A stretch of DNA of 64,000 nucleotides. Source: Chakrabartyella piscis (GTDB taxonomy: Bacteria > Bacillota > Clostridia > Lachnospirales > Anaerotignaceae). The translations under genes were made by a program, and so were the position numbers. The notes beneath the pieces were generated by a model. That model had not been told where the DNA came from. It saw only the letters and a program-made list of their open reading frames with translations, and did no database searches. Shown one piece after another: positions 1 to 7,961 of the stretch (its first letter is position 1; each line of letters opens with the position of its first letter). The stretch spans positions 868,001-932,000 of the forward strand of contig CP092441.1 in the NCBI GenBank assembly GCA_030067835.1, in the 5' to 3' direction.

Positions 1-1023
1 ATTTCTCATAGGTTTTTCTTTGTGGGAATCTGTGTATTTGTGTTGTTTTTGCAACAGACAATATATCAAATCATTCTTTGGGCAAGCGGAGCCACATCAC
101 CACTTCCATTGCTTTGGTTGATTTGTGCATTTGTTGTGCTGTGTTCATATGGCTGGTTTCGTGTGCTATTGCCATATCGCAAAGCAGAAAAGATGATGCA
201 ACGATTTTTAGATGGCTATGAATTGATGCAGCCAGACTTAGAAAAAACCTTTTTGACACCATCTTCAGAAAAGGAATTGTATCGCATTCATGAAATGTTG
301 CATTCACCAGAAGTTTATGATTTGAACAAAAGACAGGCACAGTATTTGGCGCTACAAAATCAAATCAATCCACATTTTTTGTACAATACATTGGAAAGTA
401 TTCGTGGTGAAGCGTTGATTGAAGGGTTGGATAGTGTTGCAGATATGACAGAAGCATTAGCAACTTTCTTTAGATATACCATATCCAAAGTGGAAAATTT
501 GGTGTCTGTGGAAGAAGAATTGGAAAATTGCAGAACCTATTTCCGTATTCAAAAATATCGTTTTGGAGAACGTTTGCAATTGCATATTACATATGATGAG
601 GAAGAATGGGAACAAATCCGTCATTATCGTATGCCGAAATTGACTTTGCAACCCATTTTGGAAAATAGTATCATTCATGGTACAGAATTGAAAATTGGTA
701 CAGGAAACTTGCACATTCAATTTGAGTGTACAGAAAAACGATTGTTGATTCGCATTTCTGATGATGGCATTGGTATGGATGAAGAAACCCTTTGGAAATT
801 GAACCGCAAATTGCGAAAAGACAGTTCCCAAGTGTTGCATAAGCGACCAGGTGAAAAGGGTGGTATTGCATTGGTTAATGTAAACAACCGAATTCATTTG
901 ATTTTTGGTGAAGAATATGGGATGCATGTCTATTCCATCCAAGGTAAGGGGACTGATGTGGAAATTAGCATTCCAGTCATTGTCAGTGATCGTGAAGTAT
1001 CAGATAGAGGTGTGCTTTCATGA
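1..1023 (+). CDS. YesM-type sensor histidine kinase, 5' end outside the window
   Basis: This is the C-terminal part of a membrane sensor kinase of the LytS/YesM (His_kinase) family, which senses extracellular sugars and phosphorylates an AraC-type response regulator. The frame is open to base 1, so the true start lies upstream; the GTG at 22 falls inside a membrane segment and is not trusted. Visible parts are a transmembrane segment near the start, a HAMP-like linker, the H-box QINPHFLYNTLE with the phosphoacceptor His, and an HATPase domain with ENSIIHG (N-box) and DDGIGM (G1). The stop overlaps the next start as ATGA, so the two genes are translationally coupled. The cognate response regulator is expected upstream, out of view. 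Confidence 0.9.
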   Translation: MSHRFFFVGICVFVLFLQQTIYQIILWASGATSPLPLLWLICAFVVLCSYGWFRVLLPYRKAEKMMQRFLDGYELMQPDLEKTFLTPSSEKELYRIHEMLHSPEVYDLNKRQAQYLALQNQINPHFLYNTLESIRGEALIEGLDSVADMTEALATFFRYTISKVENLVSVEEELENCRTYFRIQKYRFGERLQLHITYDEEEWEQIRHYRMPKLTLQPILENSIIHGTELKIGTGNLHIQFECTEKRLLIRISDDGIGMDEETLWKLNRKLRKDSSQVLHKRPGEKGGIALVNVNNRIHLIFGEEYGMHVYSIQGKGTDVEISIPVIVSDREVSDRGVLS

Positions 1024-2492
1024 AAAAAGAAATGTTTCGTATGGAGCGTATTACCTACAAAGAACATGAAATTACAAAGTTGGTGGATTTCAATTTGCAT
1101 ATCTTTGCTGGTGAAATTATGGGTATGATTCCCATTAATTCCTTTGGTTTGTCAGCTTTTTTATCTCTTTTGCAAACAAATTTACCCTTGTATGATGGGT
1201 ATGTATATTACCAAGAAAATTTGGTCAACTCTTGGAAAGGTGCTGGAACCAATCAAAATCGCATCACTGTCATTGAAAGCAAATCTTGTTTGGTGGAACG
1301 TATGACGGTTTCTGATAATGTATTCGTTTTGCGTAAAGGGTTTCGCCAGCAAATGATCAGAAAAAGTGTGTTACGCAAACAGTTGCAACCTTTTTTGGAT
1401 GATATTGGTGTGGAAATTGTAGCAGATGCATATGTGGAACGTTTGACCACATTTGAACGTATGGTGGTTGAATTATTGAAAGGAATTGTAGCAGGTCATA
1501 AGCTGATTGTTTTGAAGGATATTGAATCTTTAATTACTGGTGAAGAACTGTTGAAATTTTATGAAATCATTCGTTACTATGCAAAAAAAGGATATGCATT
1601 TCTGTACATTTGCTCTCATTTGGAGGATATTATGCAGATTTGTAGTCGTGTAGCGGTGCTTTCCAGTGGTCGAATTGAAAAGGTTTTGCAAGCACATGAG
1701 ATGACAGCAGATAATTTGGCTGTTTTGACAGAAGAATATGACACATTGATTCGTGGCTATTTGGAACATAAAAAAGAAAAGAAACTTGATGAAAGTTCTG
1801 TATGTAAAATTCATAGTGTGTTTAAAGATAGTGGCAAAGCATTGGATTTTTGGGTGCATGCAGGCGAATGTTTGGTGGTGCAATGTATGGACAATCAACT
1901 GTATGACGCTATGTTATCGGTGGATATCAATGGATTGCTGACACGAGAAAGTTATTTGGAAATAGATGAAATCAAATCAACCCTATACAAAAACAAAGAC
2001 GTTGCAGTCATCAAAGAATTTCCAACAAAAACCATGCTGTTCTCTGATTTGAATTATACATCCAACTTATGTTTCAACTTAGACCGACGCATGAAAGGTG
2101 TTTGGATTGGAAATAAAATTAGAAAAAGCATCCAAAAGGAATATTCCAACCGTTTGGATGATGGTGTATTTGATACAGCTGTGGAAGATTTGACAGAAAA
2201 ACAAAAATACCAATTGGTATATGAGCGTATTTTGTTGCAAAAACCAAAGGTGGTGTTCTGTATCCAACCATTTCGTGGTGCAGATTTGGCACATAGAATG
2301 TATATTTGGACATTATTGGAACAATTTTTGGAAAAGGGAATTGGTGTTGTGGTTTTGACCATCAACCTAGCAGATTCCTTAGCCATTGCAGATCGTTTGG
2401 TTTGTATAGACAAATCAAGGTCTGTTCAGGAATATACCAGAGAAGAATTTGGTGAAATTCCTGTTTTGGCACCTTGGAAGCATTTGTATTAA
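1020..2492 (+). CDS. Degenerate RbsA-like ABC ATPase, probably inactive (pseudo-ATPase)
   Basis: The length (490 aa) and layout match sugar-importer ATPases with two nucleotide-binding domains (RbsA/MglA), but every catalytic motif is altered. At the first Walker A, residues 35-47 read GMIPINSFGLSAF with no GxGKS/T. The first signature is LTTFERM in place of LSGGQ. The Walker B region is LIVLKDIESL in place of LILDEPT. In the second domain, Walker A, signature (LTEKQKYQ) and Walker B (VVFCIQPFRG) are also lost. The intact ATPase at 9074-10582 gives a direct comparison. The frame is open, has normal codon use and is coupled to a sensor kinase, so it looks like a maintained protein rather than a decaying gene. 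I infer a signalling or adaptor role with the kinase; ATP hydrolysis is unlikely. Confidence 0.8.
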   Translation: MKKEMFRMERITYKEHEITKLVDFNLHIFAGEIMGMIPINSFGLSAFLSLLQTNLPLYDGYVYYQENLVNSWKGAGTNQNRITVIESKSCLVERMTVSDNVFVLRKGFRQQMIRKSVLRKQLQPFLDDIGVEIVADAYVERLTTFERMVVELLKGIVAGHKLIVLKDIESLITGEELLKFYEIIRYYAKKGYAFLYICSHLEDIMQICSRVAVLSSGRIEKVLQAHEMTADNLAVLTEEYDTLIRGYLEHKKEKKLDESSVCKIHSVFKDSGKALDFWVHAGECLVVQCMDNQLYDAMLSVDINGLLTRESYLEIDEIKSTLYKNKDVAVIKEFPTKTMLFSDLNYTSNLCFNLDRRMKGVWIGNKIRKSIQKEYSNRLDDGVFDTAVEDLTEKQKYQLVYERILLQKPKVVFCIQPFRGADLAHRMYIWTLLEQFLEKGIGVVVLTINLADSLAIADRLVCIDKSRSVQEYTREEFGEIPVLAPWKHLY

Positions 2493-3376
2493 TGTATTTC
2501 GTCTTTTTGTAAATGACGTTTTTGGTATTCCTTTGGAGTACAAGCCAAATATCGTTTGAATACCACAGCAAAATAGCTACTGGTATCAAAACCCAATTCC
2601 ATTGCAGTATGTGTAATGGAGTTACCTTCTGCCAGCAATTTTTTGGCAACACCAATTTTTTGTAAATTCACATAATACCTAGGTGTCATACCCGTTTGCA
2701 AGCGAAATTTTTGCTTGAATTGAGATGTGGATAAACCAGCTACATCTGCCAATTCGTCCAACATCAAAGGTGTGGTAATGTTTTTTTGAATGTAATACAA
2801 AACTTCTTGGATATCATCAGTGACTTCTGTTGTGGTGTCATCCAAAGAAACCAGTTTTGTCAAAGCCAGTGTCAAATATTGAGCAATGAGGAACTTATTT
2901 TCAGGTTGCACCGTAAGAGAAAAGGCTTCTTTGATATATTCTACAATTTTTGTATTTTTTGTATGAATGGTGTGGTGTTGCAATTGTTGCAATTTTGCAA
3001 ACAAATCCAAAGATGCTTCTTCATTCAAAAAGAAACATTTTGTAGGGTCACTGATATCCAGTTGAAACCAAATGATTTCACCAGCAGAAAGTGGCAAGAA
3101 ATTGGTGCTGTGTACTTCACTTGGAAAAGTCAAAAACACATCAGAACCAGACAAATCATATTGTTTTTTGCCAACAGTAAAGGAAATGGAGCCACTGGTC
3201 ACCAAAGTCAGCTCAAAACAGTTCTCATGAAAATGATCTGGCAGTGGTGGAACTGCATGATTCATGGTATGCTTTGCAAAGGTGACAAGAGCTGGAATAT
3301 TCAGTTCGTTTTGTGTATACACTTTTCTGGAGCTGGAAGAAAAATACGTATCCTTCCAATTGATACCATGTTCCAT
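2489..3376 (-). CDS. AraC-family transcriptional regulator with cupin sensor
   Basis: A 295-aa regulator with an N-terminal cupin-like sugar-sensing domain (DHFHENCFELTLV) and a C-terminal double helix-turn-helix of the AraC/XylS type (LADVAGLSTSQFKQKF, then ELGFDTSSYFAVVFKRY). I take the ATG at 3376 because GAGGTG stands 5 bases before it and the promoter -10 at 3439-3444 lies almost on the more distal ATG at 3430. It is divergent from the isomerase-kinase-epimerase operon, so it probably activates that operon in response to the sugar. Its stop codon overlaps the stop of the pseudo-ATPase gene (TTAA, 2489-2492) with no terminator between them. Confidence 0.88.
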   Translation of the reverse strand: MEHGINWKDTYFSSSSRKVYTQNELNIPALVTFAKHTMNHAVPPLPDHFHENCFELTLVTSGSISFTVGKKQYDLSGSDVFLTFPSEVHSTNFLPLSAGEIIWFQLDISDPTKCFFLNEEASLDLFAKLQQLQHHTIHTKNTKIVEYIKEAFSLTVQPENKFLIAQYLTLALTKLVSLDDTTTEVTDDIQEVLYYIQKNITTPLMLDELADVAGLSTSQFKQKFRLQTGMTPRYYVNLQKIGVAKKLLAEGNSITHTAMELGFDTSSYFAVVFKRYLACTPKEYQKRHLQKDEIH

Positions 3377-3438
3377 AGGACACCTCAAATCATTAATTTT
3401 GTATGGCAAATATAAGTGATAGTAATACAATATAAATA

Positions 3439-3467
3439 ATTTTATACTAGAGTTAAGAATAAGTCAA
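3439..3467 (-). promoter_or_regulatory. Promoter of the araC-type gene
   Basis: On the minus strand, TTGACT (complement of 3462-3467) is followed after 17 bases by TAAAAT (complement of 3439-3444). Transcription would start near 3432, leaving a leader of about 55 bases before the ATG at 3376. Confidence 0.5.
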
Positions 3468-3521
3468 ATATAAAAACACCAAACAAATAAAACAATTTAG
3501 GACAAAGAAAGGGAGATTATT

Positions 3522-4199
3522 ATGAAAAGATCAGAAATCAATGCAGCAATCAAAGACATGGAAAAAATGATTGCAGAGTACAAATTTGCACTTCCTCCAT
3601 TCTGTCATTTCACACCAGAAGAATGGGCAGAAAAAAGCGATGAATACGATGAAATTCGTGACAATATGCTTGGATGGGATATCACAGATTACGGTTTGGG
3701 TGATTTCGAAAAAGTTGGTTTTGCTTTGATCACAATTCGTAATGGTAACTTGAAAGATCCAAAATACAAAAAAGTATATGCAGAAAAACTCATCATGTTG
3801 AAAGAAGGTCAACATTCTCCAATGCATTTCCACTGGAGCAAAAGTGAAGACATCATCAACAGAGGTGGTGGTGTTATGATCATCCACGTATACAACGATG
3901 ACAATGGCGAATTGGGTGACACAGATGTATTGGTAAACTCTGATGGACGTTCCTACTATGTGCCAGCTGGTACAGGTGTTGAATTGGCACCAGGTCAAAG
4001 CATCACATTGTGGCCGCATCAATACCACGATTTCGATGTAAAACCAGGTACAGGCGATGTTTTGATCGGTGAAGTTTCCCAATGTAACGATGATAACGTG
4101 GACAACCGTTTCAATCCAGAAGTGGGTCGTTTCCCAACCATCGAAGAAGACGAAGCTCCATACCGTTTGTTGTGCAACGAATATCCAAAAGCAAAATAA
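3522..4199 (+). CDS. D-lyxose/mannose isomerase-type cupin sugar isomerase
   Basis: A 225-aa protein of the D-lyxose ketol-isomerase cupin family, which interconverts D-lyxose and D-xylulose and, in many members, D-mannose and D-fructose. The metal-site pattern is visible as HSPMHFHWSKSEDI (two His and a Glu) with a later His in LWPHQYHDF, on a single cupin barrel. The RBS is AAAGGGAG 7 bases before ATG. It is followed 21 bases later by a PfkB kinase and then an aldose epimerase, so the three make a pathway from an imported aldose to a ketose phosphate. Which sugar is used cannot be read from sequence. Confidence 0.85.
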   Translation: MKRSEINAAIKDMEKMIAEYKFALPPFCHFTPEEWAEKSDEYDEIRDNMLGWDITDYGLGDFEKVGFALITIRNGNLKDPKYKKVYAEKLIMLKEGQHSPMHFHWSKSEDIINRGGGVMIIHVYNDDNGELGDTDVLVNSDGRSYYVPAGTGVELAPGQSITLWPHQYHDFDVKPGTGDVLIGEVSQCNDDNVDNRFNPEVGRFPTIEEDEAPYRLLCNEYPKAK

Positions 4200-4220
4200 G
4201 CAAATCAGGAGGATGAAATT

Positions 4221-5183
4221 ATGATCGATATTACAGCTTTGGGCGAAATCCTAATTGATTTTACATACAATGGCATTTCCAAAGATGGTCAAAAATTGTT
4301 TGAACAAAATCCAGGTGGTGCACCAGCAAATATGTTGGCATCTGCAAACAAATGTGGTATGAAAACTGCTTTTGTTGGCAAAGTGGGTAACGATATGCAT
4401 GGTGAATTTATGATGGAAACCCTAAAAAGTGCAGGAATTGATACAAGCAATTTGCTTGTGGATGATTCTGCATTTACAACACTTGCTTTTGTAGGTATTG
4501 ATGCAAATGGAGAAAGAAACTTCTCCTTTGCAAGAAAACCAGGTGCAGATACCCTCATCAAACCAGAAGAAGTGAGCTTGGAATTGCTCAAAAACAGTCG
4601 AGTATTCCACTTTGGTGGTTTGTCTTTGCCAGATGAACCAAGTGCTTCTGCAACTAGATATGCAATCCAAAAAGCAAAAGAATTGGGTTGTATTGTAACA
4701 TACGATCCAAACTACAGACCTTCTCTTTGGAGAGATGATGTGGAACGTGCTGTTAGAGAAATGAAAGAAATGATTCCTCATACAGACTTGATGAAAGTAT
4801 CTGATGAAGAATTGGTTTTGATGACTGGTCAAGAAGATATTGAAGTAGGTGCAAAGATGCTTTTGGCAGAAGGCACAACCTTCCTTGTGGTTACCCTTGG
4901 TGGTGACGGTGCTTATGTATGTAACGCTTCTGGTGGTGCATATGTAGCAGGATACAAAAGTCAGGTTGTGGATACCACAGGTGCAGGAGATTCCTTCTTT
5001 GGTGCATTTGTTTCCGAATTCCTCAAAAGTGGTAAAAAACCAGAAGAAATTACAATTGCTGATGGCGTAGAATTTGCTCGTTTTGGCAATGCTGTTGCAA
5101 GTCTTTGTGTAGAAAAACGTGGTGGTATTCCATCCATGCCAGAATTTTCTGATAGCAAAGCAAGATATGAAACCATGAAATAA
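4221..5183 (+). CDS. PfkB-family carbohydrate kinase (fructokinase-like)
   Basis: A 320-aa ribokinase/PfkB kinase. It has the N-terminal substrate motif NPGGAPANMLA and the C-terminal signature DTTGAGDSFFGAF, whose Asp is the catalytic base. The overall pattern (GEILIDF start, GKVGNDMHG) is closest to bacterial fructokinases. It sits between the isomerase and the epimerase with a GGAGG RBS, consistent with phosphorylating the ketose made by the upstream isomerase: fructose if the substrate is mannose, xylulose if it is lyxose. Confidence 0.88.
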   Translation: MIDITALGEILIDFTYNGISKDGQKLFEQNPGGAPANMLASANKCGMKTAFVGKVGNDMHGEFMMETLKSAGIDTSNLLVDDSAFTTLAFVGIDANGERNFSFARKPGADTLIKPEEVSLELLKNSRVFHFGGLSLPDEPSASATRYAIQKAKELGCIVTYDPNYRPSLWRDDVERAVREMKEMIPHTDLMKVSDEELVLMTGQEDIEVGAKMLLAEGTTFLVVTLGGDGAYVCNASGGAYVAGYKSQVVDTTGAGDSFFGAFVSEFLKSGKKPEEITIADGVEFARFGNAVASLCVEKRGGIPSMPEFSDSKARYETMK

Positions 5184-5200
5184 AAAATGGAGGTAACTCT

Positions 5201-6085
5201 ATGATATATGAAATCAAAAATGAATGTTTGCAAGTACAAATTGCAGACAAAGGTGCAGAGCTTTGGTCTATCCAAGATGCAAGCGGTGCAGAATATTTGT
5301 GGCAAGGGGATGTGTCTTATTGGAAAGATCGTTCTCCTATGTTGTTCCCTTATGTGGGACGTTTGACACAAGGAAAATATATGTACAACAAACAAGTTTA
5401 TGAAATGACCATTCATGGTTTTGCAAGCAGTTCTGTATTTTCTGTTGCAAAACAAGAAGCGGATTCCATCACTTTCTTCTTAGGCGATAGCGAAACCACA
5501 AAAGAAGCATATCCATTTGCATTTGGATTGTCTGTGACATATTCTTTGGCAGACAACAAACTCCTTGTGAATTATGATGTAGAAAACAAAAACGATACCA
5601 CTATGTATTTTGGTATTGGAGGACATCCTGGTTTCTGTGTGCCAATGGAAGATGGTCTGGACTATTCTGATTATTGTATGGAATTTGGTGAAGTGACAGA
5701 AGCATTTCGTGTTGGTATGAGTGATGATTGCTATGTCAATGGTCAAGATGTACCATTTGCATTGGAAGATGGTGTGCGTTTGCCATTTGCCCACAATATG
5801 TTTGATGATGATGCAATTATTTTGCGTGATATGGCAAGAAGTGTTACTTTATTTGCGCCAAAAGGCAAAAAAGCTTTGCACATGGAATATAAAGATATGC
5901 CTTATTTGGGAATCTGGCACATGCCAAAGACCGATGCACCTTATGTATGTATCGAACCTTGGTCTTCTATTCCTTCCAGAAAAGATATGATTGCAGAATT
6001 GGAAACACAAGCAGATTTGGTTTCTTTGGAATCTGATGCAGTGTATCACAGTGGATGGCAGTTGGAAGTCATTTTGGAAAGATAA
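5201..6085 (+). CDS. Aldose 1-epimerase family protein
   Basis: A 294-aa galactose-mutarotase-like beta-sandwich protein. Family features are the start with the ADKGAELWSI strand, the FPYVGRL segment, the conserved HGFASSSVF motif, FGIGGHPGFCVP with the catalytic-type His, and CIEPWSS near the end with a Glu that fits the general base. It would speed anomer interconversion of the sugar handled by this operon. It is the last gene of the operon and is followed by a long-loop hairpin terminator at 6107-6155. Confidence 0.87.
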   Translation: MIYEIKNECLQVQIADKGAELWSIQDASGAEYLWQGDVSYWKDRSPMLFPYVGRLTQGKYMYNKQVYEMTIHGFASSSVFSVAKQEADSITFFLGDSETTKEAYPFAFGLSVTYSLADNKLLVNYDVENKNDTTMYFGIGGHPGFCVPMEDGLDYSDYCMEFGEVTEAFRVGMSDDCYVNGQDVPFALEDGVRLPFAHNMFDDDAIILRDMARSVTLFAPKGKKALHMEYKDMPYLGIWHMPKTDAPYVCIEPWSSIPSRKDMIAELETQADLVSLESDAVYHSGWQLEVILER

Positions 6086-6106
6086 ATAAGAAAAATAAAG
6101 TCAATC

Positions 6107-6155
6107 AAAGCAATGGATTTCTGTTTGCAATCAAATGGAGATGCATTGCTTTTTT
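6107..6155 (+). terminator. Terminator after the epimerase gene
   Basis: AAAGCAATG (6107-6115) pairs with CATTGCTTT (6144-6152), followed by a T-run. The loop is long, 28 bases. Confidence 0.6.
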
Positions 6156-6227
6156 ATTTGCATACGAACTACGTACATATTATATGGACATCCCTAGTGA
6201 AATGGTAGAATATATGCACAGAAAACC

Positions 6228-6360
6228 ATAGTAAAACAATATACTTTACTGTGAAAAAGGCACAGTGAAACAGTATGTTAAATTCTTGTGAAGTGTCACA
6301 AAAGTAGCAGTGGTTTATTGACACATAAGAATGTTCTTACGAAAACCACTGTGCATATAG
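6228..6360. promoter_or_regulatory. Palindrome-dense upstream control region
   Basis: Four separate inverted repeats lie in about 130 bases. ACTGTG/CACAGT spans 6248-6266. TGTGAAGTGTCACA (6287-6300) is a CRP/FNR-like site with a 4-base spacer. CAGTGGTTT/AAACCACTG (6309-6317 and 6344-6352) encloses TAAGAATGTTCTTA (6327-6340). The last of these is nearly identical to the operator at 6449-6462. This reads as the binding platform of at least two regulators, one being the LacI protein encoded downstream. Confidence 0.6.
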
Positions 6361-6412
6361 CACAAAAACGGGTGATATTATTAGGGTAAAGTACCGTTTC
6401 TGTGAAAAAGTG

Positions 6413-6441
6413 TTTACAAATTGGGATTAGAGTACTATAAT
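6413..6441 (+). promoter_or_regulatory. Sigma-A promoter of the ABC importer operon
   Basis: TTTACA (6413-6418), a 17-base spacer, and a consensus TATAAT (6436-6441). The expected start near 6448 falls at the edge of the palindromic operator. Confidence 0.8.
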
Positions 6442-6448
6442 TTAAGCA

Positions 6449-6462
6449 TAAGAACGTTCTCA
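6449..6462. promoter_or_regulatory. LacI-type operator overlapping the transcription start
   Basis: TAAGAACGTTCTCA is a palindrome with the central CG typical of LacI-family sites. A second copy with the same arms, TAAGAATGTTCTTA, lies at 6327-6340, 122 bp upstream centre to centre. That arrangement would suit repression by looping. The likely binder is the LacI protein at 6897-7919. Confidence 0.65.
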
Positions 6463-6499
6463 TCAAAAGGGGTAAAGACAGTTAAGGAGGCGTAGACAA

Positions 6500-6826
6500 A
6501 TGCACGAATATAGTCACTATTGCGTACCAGTAAAAGAAAAACCAGAAAACGCAAGTTATGTACCATTGTTGGATTGCTTTGTTACAGATTGTGCAGAACA
6601 TCCAATGAACTTTGAATATTTGTATATTCCAGAAGAAAATACAAAACTTCCTAAGGAACTTCGTACAGAACCACATCTTGCATTCAATGTAGACAACTAT
6701 GATGAATTGGTAAGCGAAGGTAGAGTATTGATTGAATTCATTTGTCCTTATGATGATATTAGTAGAGTTGCTTTCGTTGAATATCAACAAGTTATCATTG
6801 AAATCAAAGAAATCCAACCAGAGTAA
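6500..6826 (+). CDS. Small VOC/glyoxalase-like protein, function unknown
   Basis: A 108-aa soluble protein, first gene of the importer operon, with a strong RBS (TAAGGAGG). The second half reads like one half of a VOC-superfamily fold: PHLAFNVDNYDEL, then VLIEFICPYDD, then VAFVEYQQVIIEIKEI. This matches the beta-alpha-beta-beta-beta pattern with a terminal Glu strand. Only one such module is present, so a working enzyme would need a dimer. I do not recognise a characterised family and assign no substrate. Its place beside a LacI regulator and a sugar importer suggests it acts on, or senses, the imported compound. Confidence 0.6.
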   Translation: MHEYSHYCVPVKEKPENASYVPLLDCFVTDCAEHPMNFEYLYIPEENTKLPKELRTEPHLAFNVDNYDELVSEGRVLIEFICPYDDISRVAFVEYQQVIIEIKEIQPE

Positions 6827-6896
6827 GAAGGTCACAGTGCTTTGCAACAGATGAAAGCTTGTAAGAAAACTGTGTGAAGTACAAGAGGTGATAAAA

Positions 6897-7919
6897 TTGA
6901 GAACCATTTTAGATGTAGAAAAGCATTCTGGTGTATCCAGATCCACAATTTCCAGATATCTCAATGGAAAACCTGTGACAGATGACAATAGAGTGAAAAT
7001 AGAACACTCCATCAAAGTCTTAAACTATCATAGAAATCCATTGGCAAGTGGTTTGAAATCCAATAAAACCATGTTGGTTGGAATTGTGATTCCAGATATC
7101 ACAGACCCATTCTTTCCACCAATTGTAAAAGATTTGGAGCAACAGTTGTGGGAACAAGGTTATCAAACTTTGATCAACAACTACAACAACGACATTGAGC
7201 TTGAAAAGAAACAAGTTCGAGTGCTGATCAATCAAAGAATTGATGGTTTGATTATTGCATCAGGAGCCATTGATGGAGCACATATCCAAGAGGTTTTGGA
7301 TAAGGGCATTCCAGTGGTTATGATCGATCGTTTGCTCAGTGATGTCAAATGTGATTCTGTCACAACTGACAATTACTATGCTACATATCATGCAATTCAA
7401 GAAGTGATACAAATGGGACATACAAAAATTGCCATCATTAGAGGGCAGGAACATGTATATTCAGACCAAGTTCGTTATTGGGGATATGAAAATGCACTGC
7501 GAGCAAATGGAATTCCTGTTCGATCAGAATATGTGATTCATTCAGCGCTTTCAGAGCACGATTCAGCAGAGAAATTCCAAGAACTTATGAATTTGCCAGA
7601 TCCACCAACTTTGATATTCAGCTCCAATATTTATTTGGCAGCTGGTGCAGTGGGTGCTAAGTTGGAATATAACTTGAACATTCCAGAAGATGTTTCGGTT
7701 TTAACCTTCGATAAAGTTTCGGCATTTCCATATTATAGTTTCTTGAGATGTTTGAAGCCAGAATTTGCAAGCATTTGTCAACCAATAGCAGATATCGCAA
7801 CAGAAGCTTCTGAACTTTTGTTGCATCGTATGCAAACTGGTATGGAAGATTACAATCCAATTCACAGAGAATTGAAAAACACATTGACCTTAACTGAGTC
7901 TATCAAAGATCTCAGATAA
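6897..7919 (+). CDS. LacI-family transcriptional regulator
   Basis: About 340 aa: an N-terminal LacI helix-turn-helix (VEKHSGVSRSTISRYLNG), the hinge region, and a periplasmic-binding-protein-like ligand domain (VGIVIPDITDPFFPPIV). I choose the TTG at 6897: AGAGGTG ends 6 bases before it, whereas the upstream GTG at 6888 lies inside that Shine-Dalgarno sequence. The gene sits inside the operon it probably controls, giving autoregulation through the paired palindromes at 6327 and 6449. Confidence 0.88.
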   Translation: MRTILDVEKHSGVSRSTISRYLNGKPVTDDNRVKIEHSIKVLNYHRNPLASGLKSNKTMLVGIVIPDITDPFFPPIVKDLEQQLWEQGYQTLINNYNNDIELEKKQVRVLINQRIDGLIIASGAIDGAHIQEVLDKGIPVVMIDRLLSDVKCDSVTTDNYYATYHAIQEVIQMGHTKIAIIRGQEHVYSDQVRYWGYENALRANGIPVRSEYVIHSALSEHDSAEKFQELMNLPDPPTLIFSSNIYLAAGAVGAKLEYNLNIPEDVSVLTFDKVSAFPYYSFLRCLKPEFASICQPIADIATEASELLLHRMQTGMEDYNPIHRELKNTLTLTESIKDLR

Positions 7920-7961
7920 GATAAGAAAACATTACATTCAAACGTATCTAGGAGGGGTATT

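Noticed and set aside
6319..6324. TTGACA as a second promoter for the importer operon
   Set aside because: No -10 box is found 15-19 bases downstream; the sequence lies inside the palindromic cluster.
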